Source: Marsupella aquatica (taxonomy: Eukaryota; Marchantiophyta). From it: 64,000 bases of DNA. Shown here one piece after another: positions 9,140 to 21,525 of this stretch (its first letter is position 1; each line of letters opens with the position of its first letter). A program made the position numbers and the translations under genes. The notes beneath the pieces were generated by a model that worked only from the letters and a program-made list of their open reading frames with translations, was not told the origin of the DNA and made no database searches. The stretch covers positions 18,662,001-18,726,000 of the forward strand of contig OZ316891.1 in NCBI GenBank assembly GCA_973895155.1, read 5' to 3'.

Positions 9140-12100
9140 TTAGTCCTCAGATTGAAGCACCATTTAATTCACAAATGATCCAATGAACTCCCTTGTACCT
9201 CCAAAGAGAACCCCCCAATAGCCTTTGTAAAGACCACATTTCCAGTCATTTGGTACTTCTGACCTCTAGTATGACAACCAAGATTACCCTAATTTGAGGT
9301 GTTTTCATTAATGACACACCATGAGGGACCTCTCTAATGACCACATATGCAGTCAATTGCTCCAAATGACCTCCAACTGACTACCAAAATGACCCTTATT
9401 GTAGTCATTGACATTAATGACACACATTATGTGAAAATGACCCAATGAAGAGTATACTACCTCTCGGAGTGCCCCTTTACAATTCCTTTGGAATTTAATA
9501 GAATATATCCAAAATCCAAATATCGGCACAAACATGACATAGTTATATAGAAGGACATAGTCTTCCACTAGTATTGCACTATATACCTCTTGGAGAGACA
9601 AAAACAATTTTTGTATGCATGCCTTAGGATGGTATGCATGCATGGTGACACTTTTGGCAAATCACTCCAAAGTTGTATGACTTGGGAGTGATTTCCCCAA
9701 GGTTGCATCATCCCTTAAGTAATTGCAAAAACATGGCTCCAAAGTGCTCATGGTGCAACTAGTGGTTGGAGAATAGTGGGTATAGTACCCCGCACCTTGT
9801 GGAGAGGTTGCCACCTTCATGTAGAGCCCCATGGCACACTAGGGCCACCTTAAGCTCCTAGACCCAAAAGGGTCATTTCTGATGGTCCGTAATGACACCA
9901 TGAGGGACCTCTATAATGACCCCATATGGAGTCATTTGGCACAAATGACTTCCAAAAGGACTGCCAAAATGACCCTTACTGCAGTCTTTGGCATTAATGA
10001 CACACTATTCCTCCAAAATGACCCAATGAAGATTACAACACCTACTCACAATGCCCCGACACTATTCATATGCAAAATGGAGTATTCCCCATCCAAACAC
10101 CGGCACAAACATGACACAATTACATCACAAGATGACAACCTTCCATTGGTGTTGCGCTACTTCTTGGAGAGACAAAAAATGGCTCCATTTGCGCTTGGAT
10201 ATGGTGGTATGCATCCATGGTGACACTTTTGGCAAATCACTCCAAAGTTGTATGACTTGGGAGTGATTTCCCCAAGGTGCATCATGCCTTAAGTAAATGC
10301 AAAAACATGTGTCCAAAGTGTTCATGGCACAACTAGTGGTTGGACGATGATGAGTATAGTGTCCCGCACCTAGTGGAGGGGGTTCTCACCTCTATGTGGG
10401 GCCCCATGGCACTCTAGGGCCCACCTCCAGCCCCCAGCCCCAAATTGGTCATTTGTGCTTCTGCTTAATGATTGCACAAGGGACCCCTCAAATGACCACA
10501 AATCCAGTCATTTGACTTATGTGACAGCCCATATGACAGATTTAATGACCCTACTTGTAGTCATTGGTATTTATGACACCAATTTTTTCAGAAATGACTC
10601 AATGAAGATTACACTACCTTCTTGAGTGCCCCATCACTATTCATTTAATAGAATATTCCCCATCCAAACACTGGCACAAACATGACACAATTACATGGAA
10701 GGACAACAGCCTTGCACTACTTCTTGCAGAGACAAAAAAAATGGCTTCATTTCCTTTAGATAGGATGGTATGCATCAATGGTGACACTTTTGGCAAATCA
10801 CTCCAAAGTCGTACGACTTGGGAGTGATTTCCCCAAGATTATATCATCCCTTAAGTAAACACAAAAACATGGCTCCAAACTGCTAATGGTGCAACTAGTG
10901 GTTGGAGAATAGTAATTATAGTATTTGACACCTAGTGAAGGGGTTGCGAGCTCTATGTGGTGCCACATGGCACTCTAGGGCCCACCTCCAGCCCTTAGCT
11001 CCAAATTGGTCATTCATGCTTGTCTTCAATGACTGCACTAGAGACCCCTCAAATGACAACAAGTCCAGTCATTTGAATTATATGACATCCCATATGACCA
11101 ATTCAATGACCCTACTTGTGGTCATTGGCACTTATGACATGACTTTGTTAAAAAATGACCCAAAGAAGGTCCTAGTACCGCCAGAGAGAGCCCGCTCTAC
11201 ATTCCTTGCAAAAATGGAATAATCGTATACCTTTAAACATCAGACACATCATAGAGGGAAGCACCACTGCCACACCCATTCCATTGGTGTTGCGCTACCT
11301 CTTGGAGAGACAAAAAAGGGCTTCATTTGCGTTTGGAACAGTGGTATGCATCCATGGTGACACTTTTGGCAAATCACTCCAAAGTCATACGACTTGGGAG
11401 TGATTTCCCCAAAGGTGCATCATGCCTTAAGTAAACGCAAAAACATGTGTCCAAGGTGTTTATGTCGCAACTAGTGGTTGGACAATGATGAGTATAGTGT
11501 CCCGCACGTAGTGGAGGGGTTCTCACCTCTATGTGGGGCCACATGGCACTCTAGGGCCCACCTCCAGCCCCTAGCCCCAAACTGGTCATTTGTGCTTTTC
11601 CTTAATGACTGCATAAGGGACCCCTCAAATGACCACAAATCCAGTCATTAGACTGATATGACTCTCCATATGACAGTTTTAATGACCTTGCTTTTAGTCA
11701 TTGATATTTATGATGGTCCATTGCTCACATATGACCCAATAAAGGCCCTAGTACCTCCAAAGAGAGCCCGCTTTAGATTCCTTGCAAGGTTGGAATATTC
11801 CTCTTCCCTAAACCCACACCCACACCATACAGGGAAGCACGACTCCCCTGCCCATTCCATTGGTGCAACACCACCTCTTGGAGAACCCAAAAACAACTTT
11901 TATTTGCCTTTGTATGTGATGGTGTGCATGCATGGCAACACTTTTGGAAAATCACTCCAAAGTCGTACGACTTGGGAGTGATTTCCCCAAAGGTGCATCA
12001 TGCCTTAAGGAAACACAAAAACATGTGTCCAAAGTGTTTATGTCGCAACTAGTGGTTGGACAATGATGAGTATAGTGTCCCGCACCTCGTGGAGGGGTTC

Positions 12101-13290
12101 TCACCTCTATGTGGGGCCCCATGGCACTCTAGGGCGCACCTCCAACCCCTAGCCCCAAAATGGTCATTTGTGCTTTTCCTTAATGACTGCATGAGGGACC
12201 CCTCAAATGACAATAATTCAGGTCATTCCACTTATATGACATCCAATGTGACCATTTTAATGACCTTTCTTGTAGTAATTGGCATTTATGACGGGCCATT
12301 GCTCACATATGACCCAATAAAGGCCCTAGTACCTCCAAAGAGAGCCAGCTTTAGATTCCTTGCAAGGTTGGAATATTCCCAAACCCTAATCCCGCAGCCA
12401 CACCATGCTAAGAAGCACGACTCCCCTGCCCATTCCATTCGTGCAGCACTACCTCTTGGAGAACCAAAAAACAGGTTTTATTTGCCTTTGGATGTGATGG
12501 TATACATCCATGGTTGCACTTTTGGCAAATCACTCCAAAGTCGTACGACTTGGGAGTGATTTCCCCAAAGGTGCATCATGCCTTAAGGAAACACAAAAAC
12601 ATGTGTCCAAAGTGTTTATGTCGCAACTAGTGGTTGGACAATGATGAGTATAGTGTCCCGCACCTAGTGGAGGGGTTCTCACCTCTATGTGGGGCCCATG
12701 GCACTCTAGGGCCCACCTCAAGCCCCTAGCCCCAAAATGGTCATTTGTGCTTTTCCTTAATGACTACATAAGGGACCCCTCAAATGACCACAAATCCAGT
12801 CATTAGACTGATATGACTCTCCATATGACAATTTTAATGACCCTACTTTTAGTCATTGGCATTTATGACGGGCCATTGCTCACATATGACCCAATAAAGG
12901 CCCTAGTACCTCCAAAGAGAGCTAGCTTTAGATTCCTTGCAAGGTTGGAATATTCCTCTTCCCTAAACCTGCACCCACACCATACTGAGAAGCATTACTC
13001 CCCTGCCCATTCCATTGGGGCAGCACTACCTCTTGGAGAACCAAAAAACAACTTTTATTTGCCTTTGGATGTGATGGTATGCATGCATTTATTTGCAAAT
13101 TAAAATATTCCCCGTCCAAACACCGGCACAAACATGACACAATTACAACAAAGCATGACAACCTTCCATTGGTATTGCCCTACTTCTTGGAGAGACAAAA
13201 AGGTTTCATTTGCCCCATGGATACGATAGTATGCGCGCATCCATATATGATGACACTTCTGGAAAATCACTCCAAAGGTGTATGACTCTA
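9140..13290 (+). repeat. Tandem array of ~575-bp units, each with a 32-bp palindrome
   Basis: A marker at the same place in each unit starts at 9661, 10236, 10797, 11373, 11951 and 12529, so spacings are 575, 561, 576, 578 and 578. A decayed seventh copy is at 13266. The marker is a near-perfect palindrome with one arm ATCACTCCAAAGTCGT. Each unit also has CAACTAGTGGTTGG, a GC-rich part (GGGGCCCCATGGCACTCTAG) and many AATGAC/GTCATT words. Frames of 60-167 codons recur in several units but decay freely and match no family known to me. The GTCATT/AATGAC words and the CACTA-like terminus at 14262 suggest the array belongs to a CACTA-type element (inference). Confidence 0.85.
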
Positions 13291-13370
13291 CAATTATGAT
13301 AGGTGTCTGGAATGACTATTGAGTATTTTAATCTTCATATCTCTTGGGTTCTTTAATGACTCTATAAGTA

Positions 13371-13880
13371 GTCATTTATGTAATAAGTCCATAATGACTG
13401 TATGTTATTGTAAACATTGATATATCCTGATTTTTAGATTGCCCTATATTTAGTCATTTATGCGACAAGTCCATAATGACAGTATGTTGTTGAAAACACC
13501 GATATATCCTAATTTCAAGATTGACTGTGGAGTTAGTCATTTATGAGAGAAGTCCATAATGACGGTATGTTCTTGTAAACACTGATATGTCCTAATTTCA
13601 AGATTGACCCTAGAGTTAGTCATTTATGGCAGAAGTCCATAATGACAATATGTTGTGTAAACACTGATATATTCTCATTTTCAGATTGACCCTAAATTTT
13701 GTCATTTATGAGAGAAGTCCATAATGACGGTATGTTCTTGTAAACACTAATATGTCCTAATTTCAAGATTGACCCTAGAGTTAGTCATTTATGGCAGAAG
13801 TCCATAATGACAATATGTTGTTGTAAACACTGATATATTCTCATTTTCAGATTGACCCTAAATTTTGTCATTTAACACCG
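13371..13880 (+). repeat. 83-bp tandem repeat, about six to seven copies
   Basis: GTCATTTATG-type markers start at 13371, 13453, 13536, 13619, 13701, 13784 and 13867, that is every 82-83 bp. Each unit contains AAGTCCATAATGAC, so the words GTCATT and AATGAC alternate as an inverted pair. Such arrays next to a terminus resemble the subterminal repeats to which CACTA TnpA-type proteins bind (inference). Confidence 0.85.
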
Positions 13881-14262
13881 TTGGTTAAAATGACGATAAT
13901 ACATTTTTTGTCATTTATCACCGTTGCCCAAAATGATGCAAATAGATTTTTGGTCATTTCAGTCATTGTCCAGAGTGACTATAATGTTGCTAAACACTGA
14001 TTTATCATTGTTGTTATTAATTGTGTCATTTAAGACATGTGTCTAAATTGACCATTTAGGGAAATTGGGTCATTTTGGTCGCATCAGTCATTATAGACAT
14101 TATACAAAATGACGAAAAAATTAACATTTTGTCATTTCAGTCTATTGGTCATTGTGGACAGTCATTCCCCCGTCATTCTTTTTGTGTCATTAAAACTTTT
14201 GGTCATTTATTCATCTCTGTCATTGGGTGATTGGTCATAAAGGGCCCTGTTTTCTTCTAGTG
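13881..14262 (+). mobile_element. Right end of a CACTA (En/Spm)-type transposon
   Basis: GTCATT/AATGAC words run up to the end GGGCCCTGTTTTCTTCTAGTG (last 14 bases at 14249-14262). Read on the other strand this is CACTAGAAGAAAAC, very close to the common plant CACTA terminus CACTACAAGAAAA. I could not find the matching left terminus, so the boundaries and the 3-bp target duplication remain unproven. The element abuts or interrupts the CACTA coding region that follows. Confidence 0.65.
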
Positions 14263-14269
14263 TTAGTAA

Positions 14270-15870
14270 GACAGAGAAGACTAAGTTCTTAGAGGTATTG
14301 TTGACCTTTAAAGGGCCCACTGGTTTCAGCAGTTCTCTGGCTAAATGTGTCACAGTTAAGAAGAAGTTATCAGGGCTGAAATCTCACAATTTCCATCACC
14401 TCATGCAACAAATCCTTCCATTGGCAACTTAACAATGGGATTACTTGATGAAGGTGTTCAGTTGGCCATAGCCAGAGTGAGCAATGTGTGGCGTACCATC
14501 TGTGCCAAGGTTTGGGATCCCTCACAGTACGACTCTGTGATGATGGATGTTGCATTCACACTCTGCCTTATGGAAATTCATTTCCCACCAAGCTTCTTTG
14601 ATGTCATGACCCATCTGTTGATTCATCTGGTTCATAAACTAGACATCTGTGGTCCAGTGAACATTAGATGGATGTACCCAATAGAAAGATATCTAAAGAC
14701 CTTGAAGGGTTATGTTTGAAACAAGGCACGTCCAGAGGCTTCTATGGCTGAAGGCTACCTTCTGGATGAATCTTTAGGATTCCTTTCTGAATACATGATC
14801 GATGTTAAGGGGACAGGAATGAGAACATGGGACTTGGAGGAGAATCCTGGTGTTGCAGGCATTGTCTTGGAAGGAGCTGGAAAACAGATCACCTTGGAGT
14901 GGAATGATATGATAGCTATGCATCATTACATACTAGAGAATGAAGAGCTGGTGGAACCATGGTATAGGTATGAGCATGGTTTATATTGTTAAGTTCTCTG
15001 TTGTTTATTATTAAACAAAATTGAGTTTTGAGCAGAAATTGTGTGGCCTAGGAGCTGATTGTCATTCTTGCCATATATGCAGGGTTTATGATGATCAAAA
15101 GGAGGCAGTTACCAAGCACAGAGCAGATTTCCGAAAAGAATGGATGAAGAATCCAGGAAATCGGAGGAATCCTGTGCCTTATCCCTCTGATTTGGATGAG
15201 TTGCCTCTTTTTTGAGAATGGTTTGAAGTGACAATTAGAAGGCATAATTTTGAGAATGAGTTTGAACGAATGGTGTTGGCAGCGTATAGTGTACCACATA
15301 GTCTGAAGGCACTGCGGTACAGGGCCTGCAGAGCCTATGGGCACCATTGGAGGACCATTTCATCACTAGGTTTCTTGATTGATTGTGACTCATCTGGGTT
15401 CAAGACTTTTGATTCTGGGATGGCTTGTACATTCACTGAGAAGCGGGTCATTAGGTCAGGGGCAACAGTAGATGAATCTGTACAATATGTGGGGGTGTTG
15501 ACAGACATCTTAGTGTTGAACTATGGGCCTCTGATAAAGGAAGTGGTCCTTTTCAAAGGAAGGTGGGCAAACCCATCTTGGACTGCCAAAGCCACTACAA
15601 GTATGAGATATGATGCGTCTGGATTGTGGCAAGTAAATTTTCAGAAGGAGCTAGGTGCTTCCAAGAAAATGGACTATGTATTGCCACGACATATAACAAG
15701 TGTTTTTTTACCCAAATGATAAGGGGATTGCATGGAGGACAATCCTCCACAAGGAATCCAGGTCTAGCTACAAGGGTGTTGGGTGATTACATGGAAGTTG
15801 ATTTCCATGATACTATGGATGACAATGCTAAGTTTCACATAGAGTTGGCAGAAGCCTGTACAATTAGATA
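14270..15870 (+). pseudogene. CACTA Tnp2-type transposase, C-terminal part (DUF4218, DUF4216), decayed
   Basis: Translated pieces in order: KSHNFHHLMQQILPLA (14370-14430); after a shift, FPPSFFDVMTHLLIHLVHKL with CGPVNIRWMYPIERYLKTLK (14580-14715), the DUF4218 core of plant CACTA Tnp2 proteins; MAEGYLLDE...FLSEYM (14744-14800); and a later part with VGVLTDILVLNYGP...VVLFKGRW (15490-15570), the DUF4216 core. In-frame stops at 14718 (TGA where relatives read on), ~14990 and ~15213, plus at least one frameshift at ~14430, show it cannot make one protein unless some gaps are introns. The N-terminal catalytic part of Tnp2 is not in the window; the preceding repeat element lies where it should be. 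Confidence 0.85.
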
Positions 15871-16218
15871 GGAGCCTAGACCAAGTACTACAGACAAAGG
15901 AAAAAGAAAGTATAAAAGGAAATGAATGGTTTGAAGATATTGTACAGTCCGGTTTCATTTAGTTGGGAGTGGGATCATACTAACATGGCATGCCATGGTC
16001 TAGCAGTGAATGCAGCAAATACCTCCATATGAGGAGGAACAAAATAAGAAAGTAGCAAACAATAGAAAATTCAGGGAGATATTTGGATCAAATTTCAATT
16101 TCATGTGAGTATAATCTTGCCTGTTATTTTGAATGTGCAAAGATGTGTTAATATTGCTCATCAGCAATATTAGTTGGTTTTTGGTACTTGTCATTCATGA
16201 ATTGATATTCTTTGATGT

Positions 16219-19012
16219 AGACTGGGTGCAACACAGATTGTAGGGTGCAAGAAGGAAACAAGTGCACGTCGAACTCCTAGAAGTGAGGTTACCACACACA
16301 GGAGACAGAGCTCCAGACTATCAAGAATTGCCTCAGTGAGTATGGCAGAGTCTGGTGATGAGGGCTCTGAATCAGATTATGACACTGATGCTGAGTACAG
16401 TGAAGATGAGAAACCAGAAAGTTCATCCAAGGTGAGATTCCTAAAGTATTACATTTCACCAACATTATGAGGAAACTATAGACATTGGTAGTGATTTTGT
16501 TTAATAATATTGGTTTTAACTTGATCTGGATAGGAACATCTGCAACCTCCATCTAAGAGCTTGGCAGATGCAAAAGAAACCCCTACAAAGGTTGGACCTT
16601 CCATGAGTGGCATGGTGCAATGTTACAAAAACCCTGTGACTGGCCAGCTATTTGAATGTAAGTAATTTCAAAGAATTTCAATGTATTTTTCAATGTTGAT
16701 CTATATGAATGTTGGACTTATAACTTCAGTGGTTTGCATGTGTATAGTGGTGGTTCCATCAACATCGATTGGAAAATCTGGACACTCTGTAGTAGTGACA
16801 TCCAGTCAGGGTTCAGGTAAGTCAATTTCAATGAAGCCTCCTAGGTATTATATTGTAATATTTCTTGTTCCTCATTTTGCAATTGTGGATGATCAATATT
16901 GGATGCTCATTGTGTATGTAGAGGGAAGAAAGACTGCAACAGAGCAACGCAGGGAATCTAGGCAAGCCAAGAAACAATTTCAGAGAACCGGTTGTGCAAG
17001 AATGGCTGACAATAAGAAGGGAAAATTGATAACGGTAAGATTTTCATTGCACATTTCACATTGTGGCCTATAATTTGTGTACTCAGAAGCAATTGGGTGT
17101 TTGTTTCATTCCCAATGTTGATGACTATCATTTGTGGTGTTTTCTTCAGATTCATGACAATGATATTGATGATTCTCATCCTAATAAACCATATTGGATG
17201 GAGGAGCTACGTGCCAATGTCTTGAGGCTTTTTGATGTATCAGAACCTGATTGGAACAAACAAGATCCAAAGATAATTGAGGATTGCAGAAATTGATGGA
17301 GGCAGATTGGGAGTATCCAGATAAGCAGTCAGTGTCTGGCAAGAAATTTATTAGTCACTGTCGGACGTTATTGAAAAGAGAACGTCACAAACTAAATACT
17401 TATATTGGAAGGATGTATGTAAACGTGATCGCTCCAAACCAGGACCTCAATATGTTGACCCATTGAAATGGGCACGACTGGTGGATCATTTTGATAGTCC
17501 TGCTTTGCTTGCAAGGAGTGCTGTGATGAAAGCAAGGAGGGCAGAAGTGGTGAACAAAGAGCATTTTGGAAGAGGAGGGGCTGCTGGAGCAGAAAAAAGA
17601 TTGGTAAGAATCTTCAGATGGTCCATCTCACTGCCTAGACTATCATTTGAATTCAAGTGTTTATCTAGTATAGGAATAAACAATGACATGATAAGTTCTC
17701 ATTAACATTCCATTTGCTTTGAATGTGATTATGTGTTTTCAGAAAGCAAGAGGAATGACAAGTCCTGTTATATCAAAACTTGTGTCTAGTAGTCCAGTCC
17801 CCCTAGTGCAGATCAGTCCATCTTTGGGCAGTGGTGAACATCGAGATAGTAGTTTTGTTGGAACTGGATCTGCACATGGATCAGCGGTATGTAAATGAAA
17901 ACCTGTGTGTATATTCAATTTGATTATCAGGTATTCATGATGTTCAAACTGTCTTTGATGATTGACATTGTATGGTGTGTTTGTGTATGTAGACTCCACT
18001 GTCGAGGGAAACTACAATTCAGGAACCAGCTTGGTTACTCAAGCTTGAACAGTCTGTGGAGAATTTGACCAAGCTTGAGTTCAAAGTGGACAATTTGACA
18101 TCTATGATGACTTCTTTCATTGCACAGAGTCAACAGAATCAGTTCCATATGCAATTATCAAATGCAGTTGCTACTAAGGTGGTGGTTGAGCCTAAAGATA
18201 GTAGCAGGAAGCGTTCTCTTACTTTCTCAGGTGATGGTGATGGTAAGAACATACAAGCTTATACTCTAAACATGTTATGTTATAATTTATTTCTCAATTT
18301 AGAATTAAGTTTTCTAAGCATTCATTGTTTTGTTTTGTTTTGTTGTAGCTTCTTCAGGGGAGAATCTTGTATCACAGCGAGAGAAATCGGATACCTTAAC
18401 AAGGCAGAAGCCAAAGCCAAGTATGGGAGAAACAAATTTGGGAGCACTGCAGGAACCTTGCATTGTACAAAGCAGCATTGGTAATGTGAGAGTGATGAGA
18501 TTGCTGTCACAGATGAACAGATAGTGTCAAATGCAATTCAGGAACAAGAGGCTACACCACCTAGGCCTTCAAAGAGGTTCAAGAAATCAACCTCTATCAC
18601 TATCTCACCTAGTGAACGAGTACCAGTTCTCTCCCCAAATCCAGCAGCAAAGGTGAAATTGTCTTTAGTTGGCTTATGTTGTTAAATTGATGATATGTCC
18701 AAATCAGTACTACAAGTATTTTGTTCTAACAATTTTGTGTGTGGCAGTTTTCAAAAGGAGATGCTGTAGAAATACGAAGCGTTGTGGATCGCTCTATACT
18801 TGTTGCTAGAGGTGAAGTGACAGGGTTACCAGGAGAGGATAAATTTCATTGTGTCATGATTGAGAACCCTTGGGTGCGAGTATCAGTTCAGGCAGTGTAT
18901 TGTGATGATGCAGCATTGCCAATGCCCAACAAAGAAGAGAAACAACTCTGCTTACGGGATGTGTTAGGAATGAATACATTGTGGAATGCTAGGTTTCTTC
19001 GGAAGTGTTGAA
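16219..19012 (+). pseudogene. CACTA TnpA-like multi-exon gene (Transposase_24-like and Tnp1/En/Spm-like)
   Basis: Exon-like blocks are bounded by good splice sites: a Ser/Glu/Asp-rich block ending ESSSK at 16431|GTGAGA; 16535-16658|GTAAGT; a block ending 16816|GTAAGT; 16921-17033|GTAAGA; then 17151 onward. The block around 17463-17600 reads WARLVDHFDSPALLARSAVMKARRAE, typical of Ptta/En/Spm Transposase_24. A coiled-coil-like part follows at 18056-18150. The last exon (18748-19012) reads FSKGDAVEIRSVVDRSILV and ends WNARFLRKC, a Tnp1/En/Spm-like (Transposase_23) domain. Frameshifts near 17291 and 17410 break the middle. In CACTA elements this protein binds subterminal repeats and helps Tnp2. 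Confidence 0.75.
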
Positions 19013-19299
19013 CATTTTCTCTAATCATGTAGAACAGACAATTTTTGAATATTTTGGTTACCATTGTTTCACTCATGCGAGTGGAAAATGAGTACTTTCT
19101 ATCATTTCATCATAAAGACTTGTGTTTTTTCAATTGTTCTATATTAGAGCTTGTGAATGGTGGAGTGTGAATTTTCCAAATACAATGATGAATGATGGAT
19201 AAAGTGATGTTTTTATTTAGCGTTTTAAGTGGATTCATTGTATATGATTTTGAATATAACTATGAGCTCCTCTTAGATACATCCCAAATGACATTACTT

Positions 19300-19545
19300 A
19301 AAGATACTCTGTATGATACCCTATATGACACTCTATATGACACCCTATATGACACCATGTATGACACCCTCAATGATACCTTGTATGACATTATGTATGA
19401 CACCATGTATGACACCCTCAATGACACCATGTATGACACCCTCAATGACACCCTCAATGACACCCTCAATGACATCTTGTATGACATTTTTAATGACACC
19501 ATGTATGACATCCTCAATGACACCCTAAATGACACCTTAAATGGT
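19300..19545 (+). repeat. 12-bp minisatellite (TATGACACCCTC)
   Basis: About 20 units of a 12-bp word, TATGACACCCTC alternating with AATGACACCATG and close variants, run head to tail. Because 12 is a multiple of three, all frames stay open and give four-residue repeats such as LNDT/LYDT; this is not evidence for a gene. ATGAC is also the subterminal word of the CACTA ends nearby. Confidence 0.9.
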
Positions 19546-19887
19546 TTATTATTGTGTCATTTACGACATGTCTGATATGACATATAATGACAACCATGCG
19601 TACTTGCCACGTGTTGTGATATGATTTGTTTAAATATGTGTCATTAAAGACATGACCAAATGACCGATGGCCGTTCATTCAGTCATTTAAGACAACCTGT
19701 CATTTCAAAAATATTATGTCATTTAGGACTATCATAAATGACTAATGAGAGTTTTAGTCATTTGTCTTAATTGACTGTCCTAAAAGACGAGGCAGGTATG
19801 ACAGGAAAGCTCTAGTCATATATTGGTACATATGACTCATTTTTCAGTCCTCATTTTAGTCTTTTAAGACACTATTTTCCACTAGTG
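19546..19887 (+). mobile_element. Right end of the CACTA element carrying the TnpA-like gene
   Basis: After the minisatellite come inverted GTCATTT and AATGAC words, then the end ACACTATTTTCCACTAGTG (19869-19887). On the other strand this is CACTAGTGGAAAATAGTGT, a CACTA-type terminus similar to the one at 14262. The left terminus is not seen in the window. Confidence 0.65.
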
Positions 19888-20203
19888 ATGTGTAAACAAC
19901 TAACCAGGATCCCGACCAGGATCTTGTTTTGTATGACATTCTAGGATGACTTCCTTCCGTATTGATAGGATTCGCGTCCAAGGGGTGAAGACATTTGCAT
20001 CATTATTGGAGAGAGCTCATGATCCCCCTGTTGGTGGGCAACTTAAAGCCCACACTTGAGTTCATGTTGTGGCGGTCATCCTTGATTGGAATGTTTCTCA
20101 TATTTAGGATGCATGCACCAAGAAGATCCAATAGTTGACCTCAGTCTCCCATTTGCAAGAGAGCATGTGGACCGTCATGCCAATTGGATATGGATGGAGG
20201 CCC

Positions 20204-20990
20204 TCAGCCATCATTAATTACATGCAAGTCTCTGTGACAATAGGGAGGACGCACCCCGTGTATGTCTCCTGTAGCAATTTGCTTCTTGAATAGCTCCATG
20301 AGTAGTTGCATCATCAGCGCAAATAGTAGCGATGAAAGGGGACAACCTTGCCTAACTCCTCTGCCCAGGTTGATAGGTTCAGTGAACCTGCCATTGATAT
20401 GCACTTTCAAATGGGGTTGTTCAACCAAGCCTTTCACCAACGTGATAATCTTCTCCTCAAATTTCATGGCTTGCATCACCGCCCATAGAAAGGAGTAAGC
20501 CACGTACACCCGATCGTACGCCTTGGTAAAATCAAGCTTCAGGAAAATGAGGGGTTATTTTCTGAGTGGAGCCAGTTCCTGGGTCAGTTTCAAGGTCAGC
20601 AAGTTGTCCAGTATGTCCCTTCCTTCAAGAAACCCCGTCTATTGCTTATCCACCAATTTGTTCGCCACCTTCTTAATGCGATTCGCCAGGATCTTAGCGA
20701 TCAACTTCTCTGTCAGTGTCAACATTGATAAGGAACGCCAATTACTTAGCTACAACACTTCCTGGTTCTAAGGTATCCACTTGATGACTCCTTTGGTAGC
20801 TAGCACGCATTGTCATCTTCCTGTCCTTCCAAAACTCCTTGATCATGGCCACACAGGCAGGTTTCATGAACTCCCATCCCTTCACTAACATCTCAGATGT
20901 GTCTCCACCAATCCCCGGGGATTTTTCTTTAGGAAGAGCCATCACACTCTTCTCAATTTCTTCTTCATTGGGGATGCGACCCATCTCCTG
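20204..20990 (-). pseudogene. LINE (non-LTR) reverse transcriptase fragment
   Basis: On the minus strand, 20984 to 20742 reads PNEEEIEKSVMALPKEKSPG, matching the start of LINE RT palm domains. 20509 to 20204 reads YVAYSFLWAVMQAMKF ... GVRQGCPLSSLLFALMMQLL, the fingers/palm motif of L1-like RT. The pieces are in different frames with stops between them, and neither the endonuclease nor the YADD box is intact. This is a dead 5'- and 3'-truncated LINE. The 300 bp before it (19888-20203) hold nothing recognised. Confidence 0.8.
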
Positions 20991-21084
20991 ATTCTCAACA
21001 CATGTGACCTTCGCCTAAATCAGCCCTAGAACCTCATCTTGTTTCTCCCGATGTCCTTCGACCTGTTGGTCAAATCTGAATAGT

Positions 21085-21315
21085 TTGCATGTTTATATGA
21101 CATTCACAATTTTAAAAAGTCAAGGGTGTTTTCAATTACTTGAAAAACTCTTTTATATGTTACAAAATGGTCAAATTTAACAACAAAAATTAATATTTTC
21201 ATATTAACAAAGGATATTTTAATCAAAAGAAAAAATATTAAGAAGGCGTACAAGGATGGTGGGGTCTCTATTCTCAGGGAGGTTCACTTAATATATTAAG
21301 AGTGAGGGCCCAAGG
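21085..21315 (+). mobile_element. Partial copy of the MULE-like MITE found at 39996-40686
   Basis: This stretch matches the last ~210 bp of the MITE in the DUF7869 gene. Both have CAATTTTAAAAA, the TTTTCAATT..CTTGAAAAACT word, AATATTAAGAAGG, and the end TCTCAGGGGGGTTCACTT...AGAGTGAGGGCCCA in diverged form. The right terminus read outward is CCTTGGGCCCTCACTCTTA, against CCTGGGCCCTCACTCTTAC there. The left half is not found here, so this copy is truncated. Confidence 0.75.
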
Positions 21316-21397
21316 TTACATGCCCCACCTAACACAATCAGAACATGTCATTCTAACACAATCAGAATTTGTCTTTTTGCCACAACCGGATTTTCAC

Positions 21398-21525
21398 ATT
21401 CTCCTAACATTGGACTTTCCCATTCTCTTAGCATCGGACTTTCCCATTCTCCCAGTATCAGACTTTTGCATTCTCCAAGCATTGGACTTTCCCATTCTCC
21501 CACCATCAGACTTTGCCATTTACCA
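21398..21525 (+). repeat. 24-bp tandem repeat, about five copies
   Basis: A unit close to AGCATTGGACTTTCCCATTCTCCC repeats in phase through 21398-21525 with a few substitutions. It gives open frames on both strands only because 24 is a multiple of three. Confidence 0.8.

Noticed and set aside
9882-13285. Recurring 95-167-codon frames in the ~575-bp array
   Set aside because: They decay with stops and shifts between units, have no conserved residues beyond the nucleotide repeat, and match no family I know.
19260-19535. Two long frames on both strands with LNDT or VSYM repeats
   Set aside because: Product of the 12-bp minisatellite.
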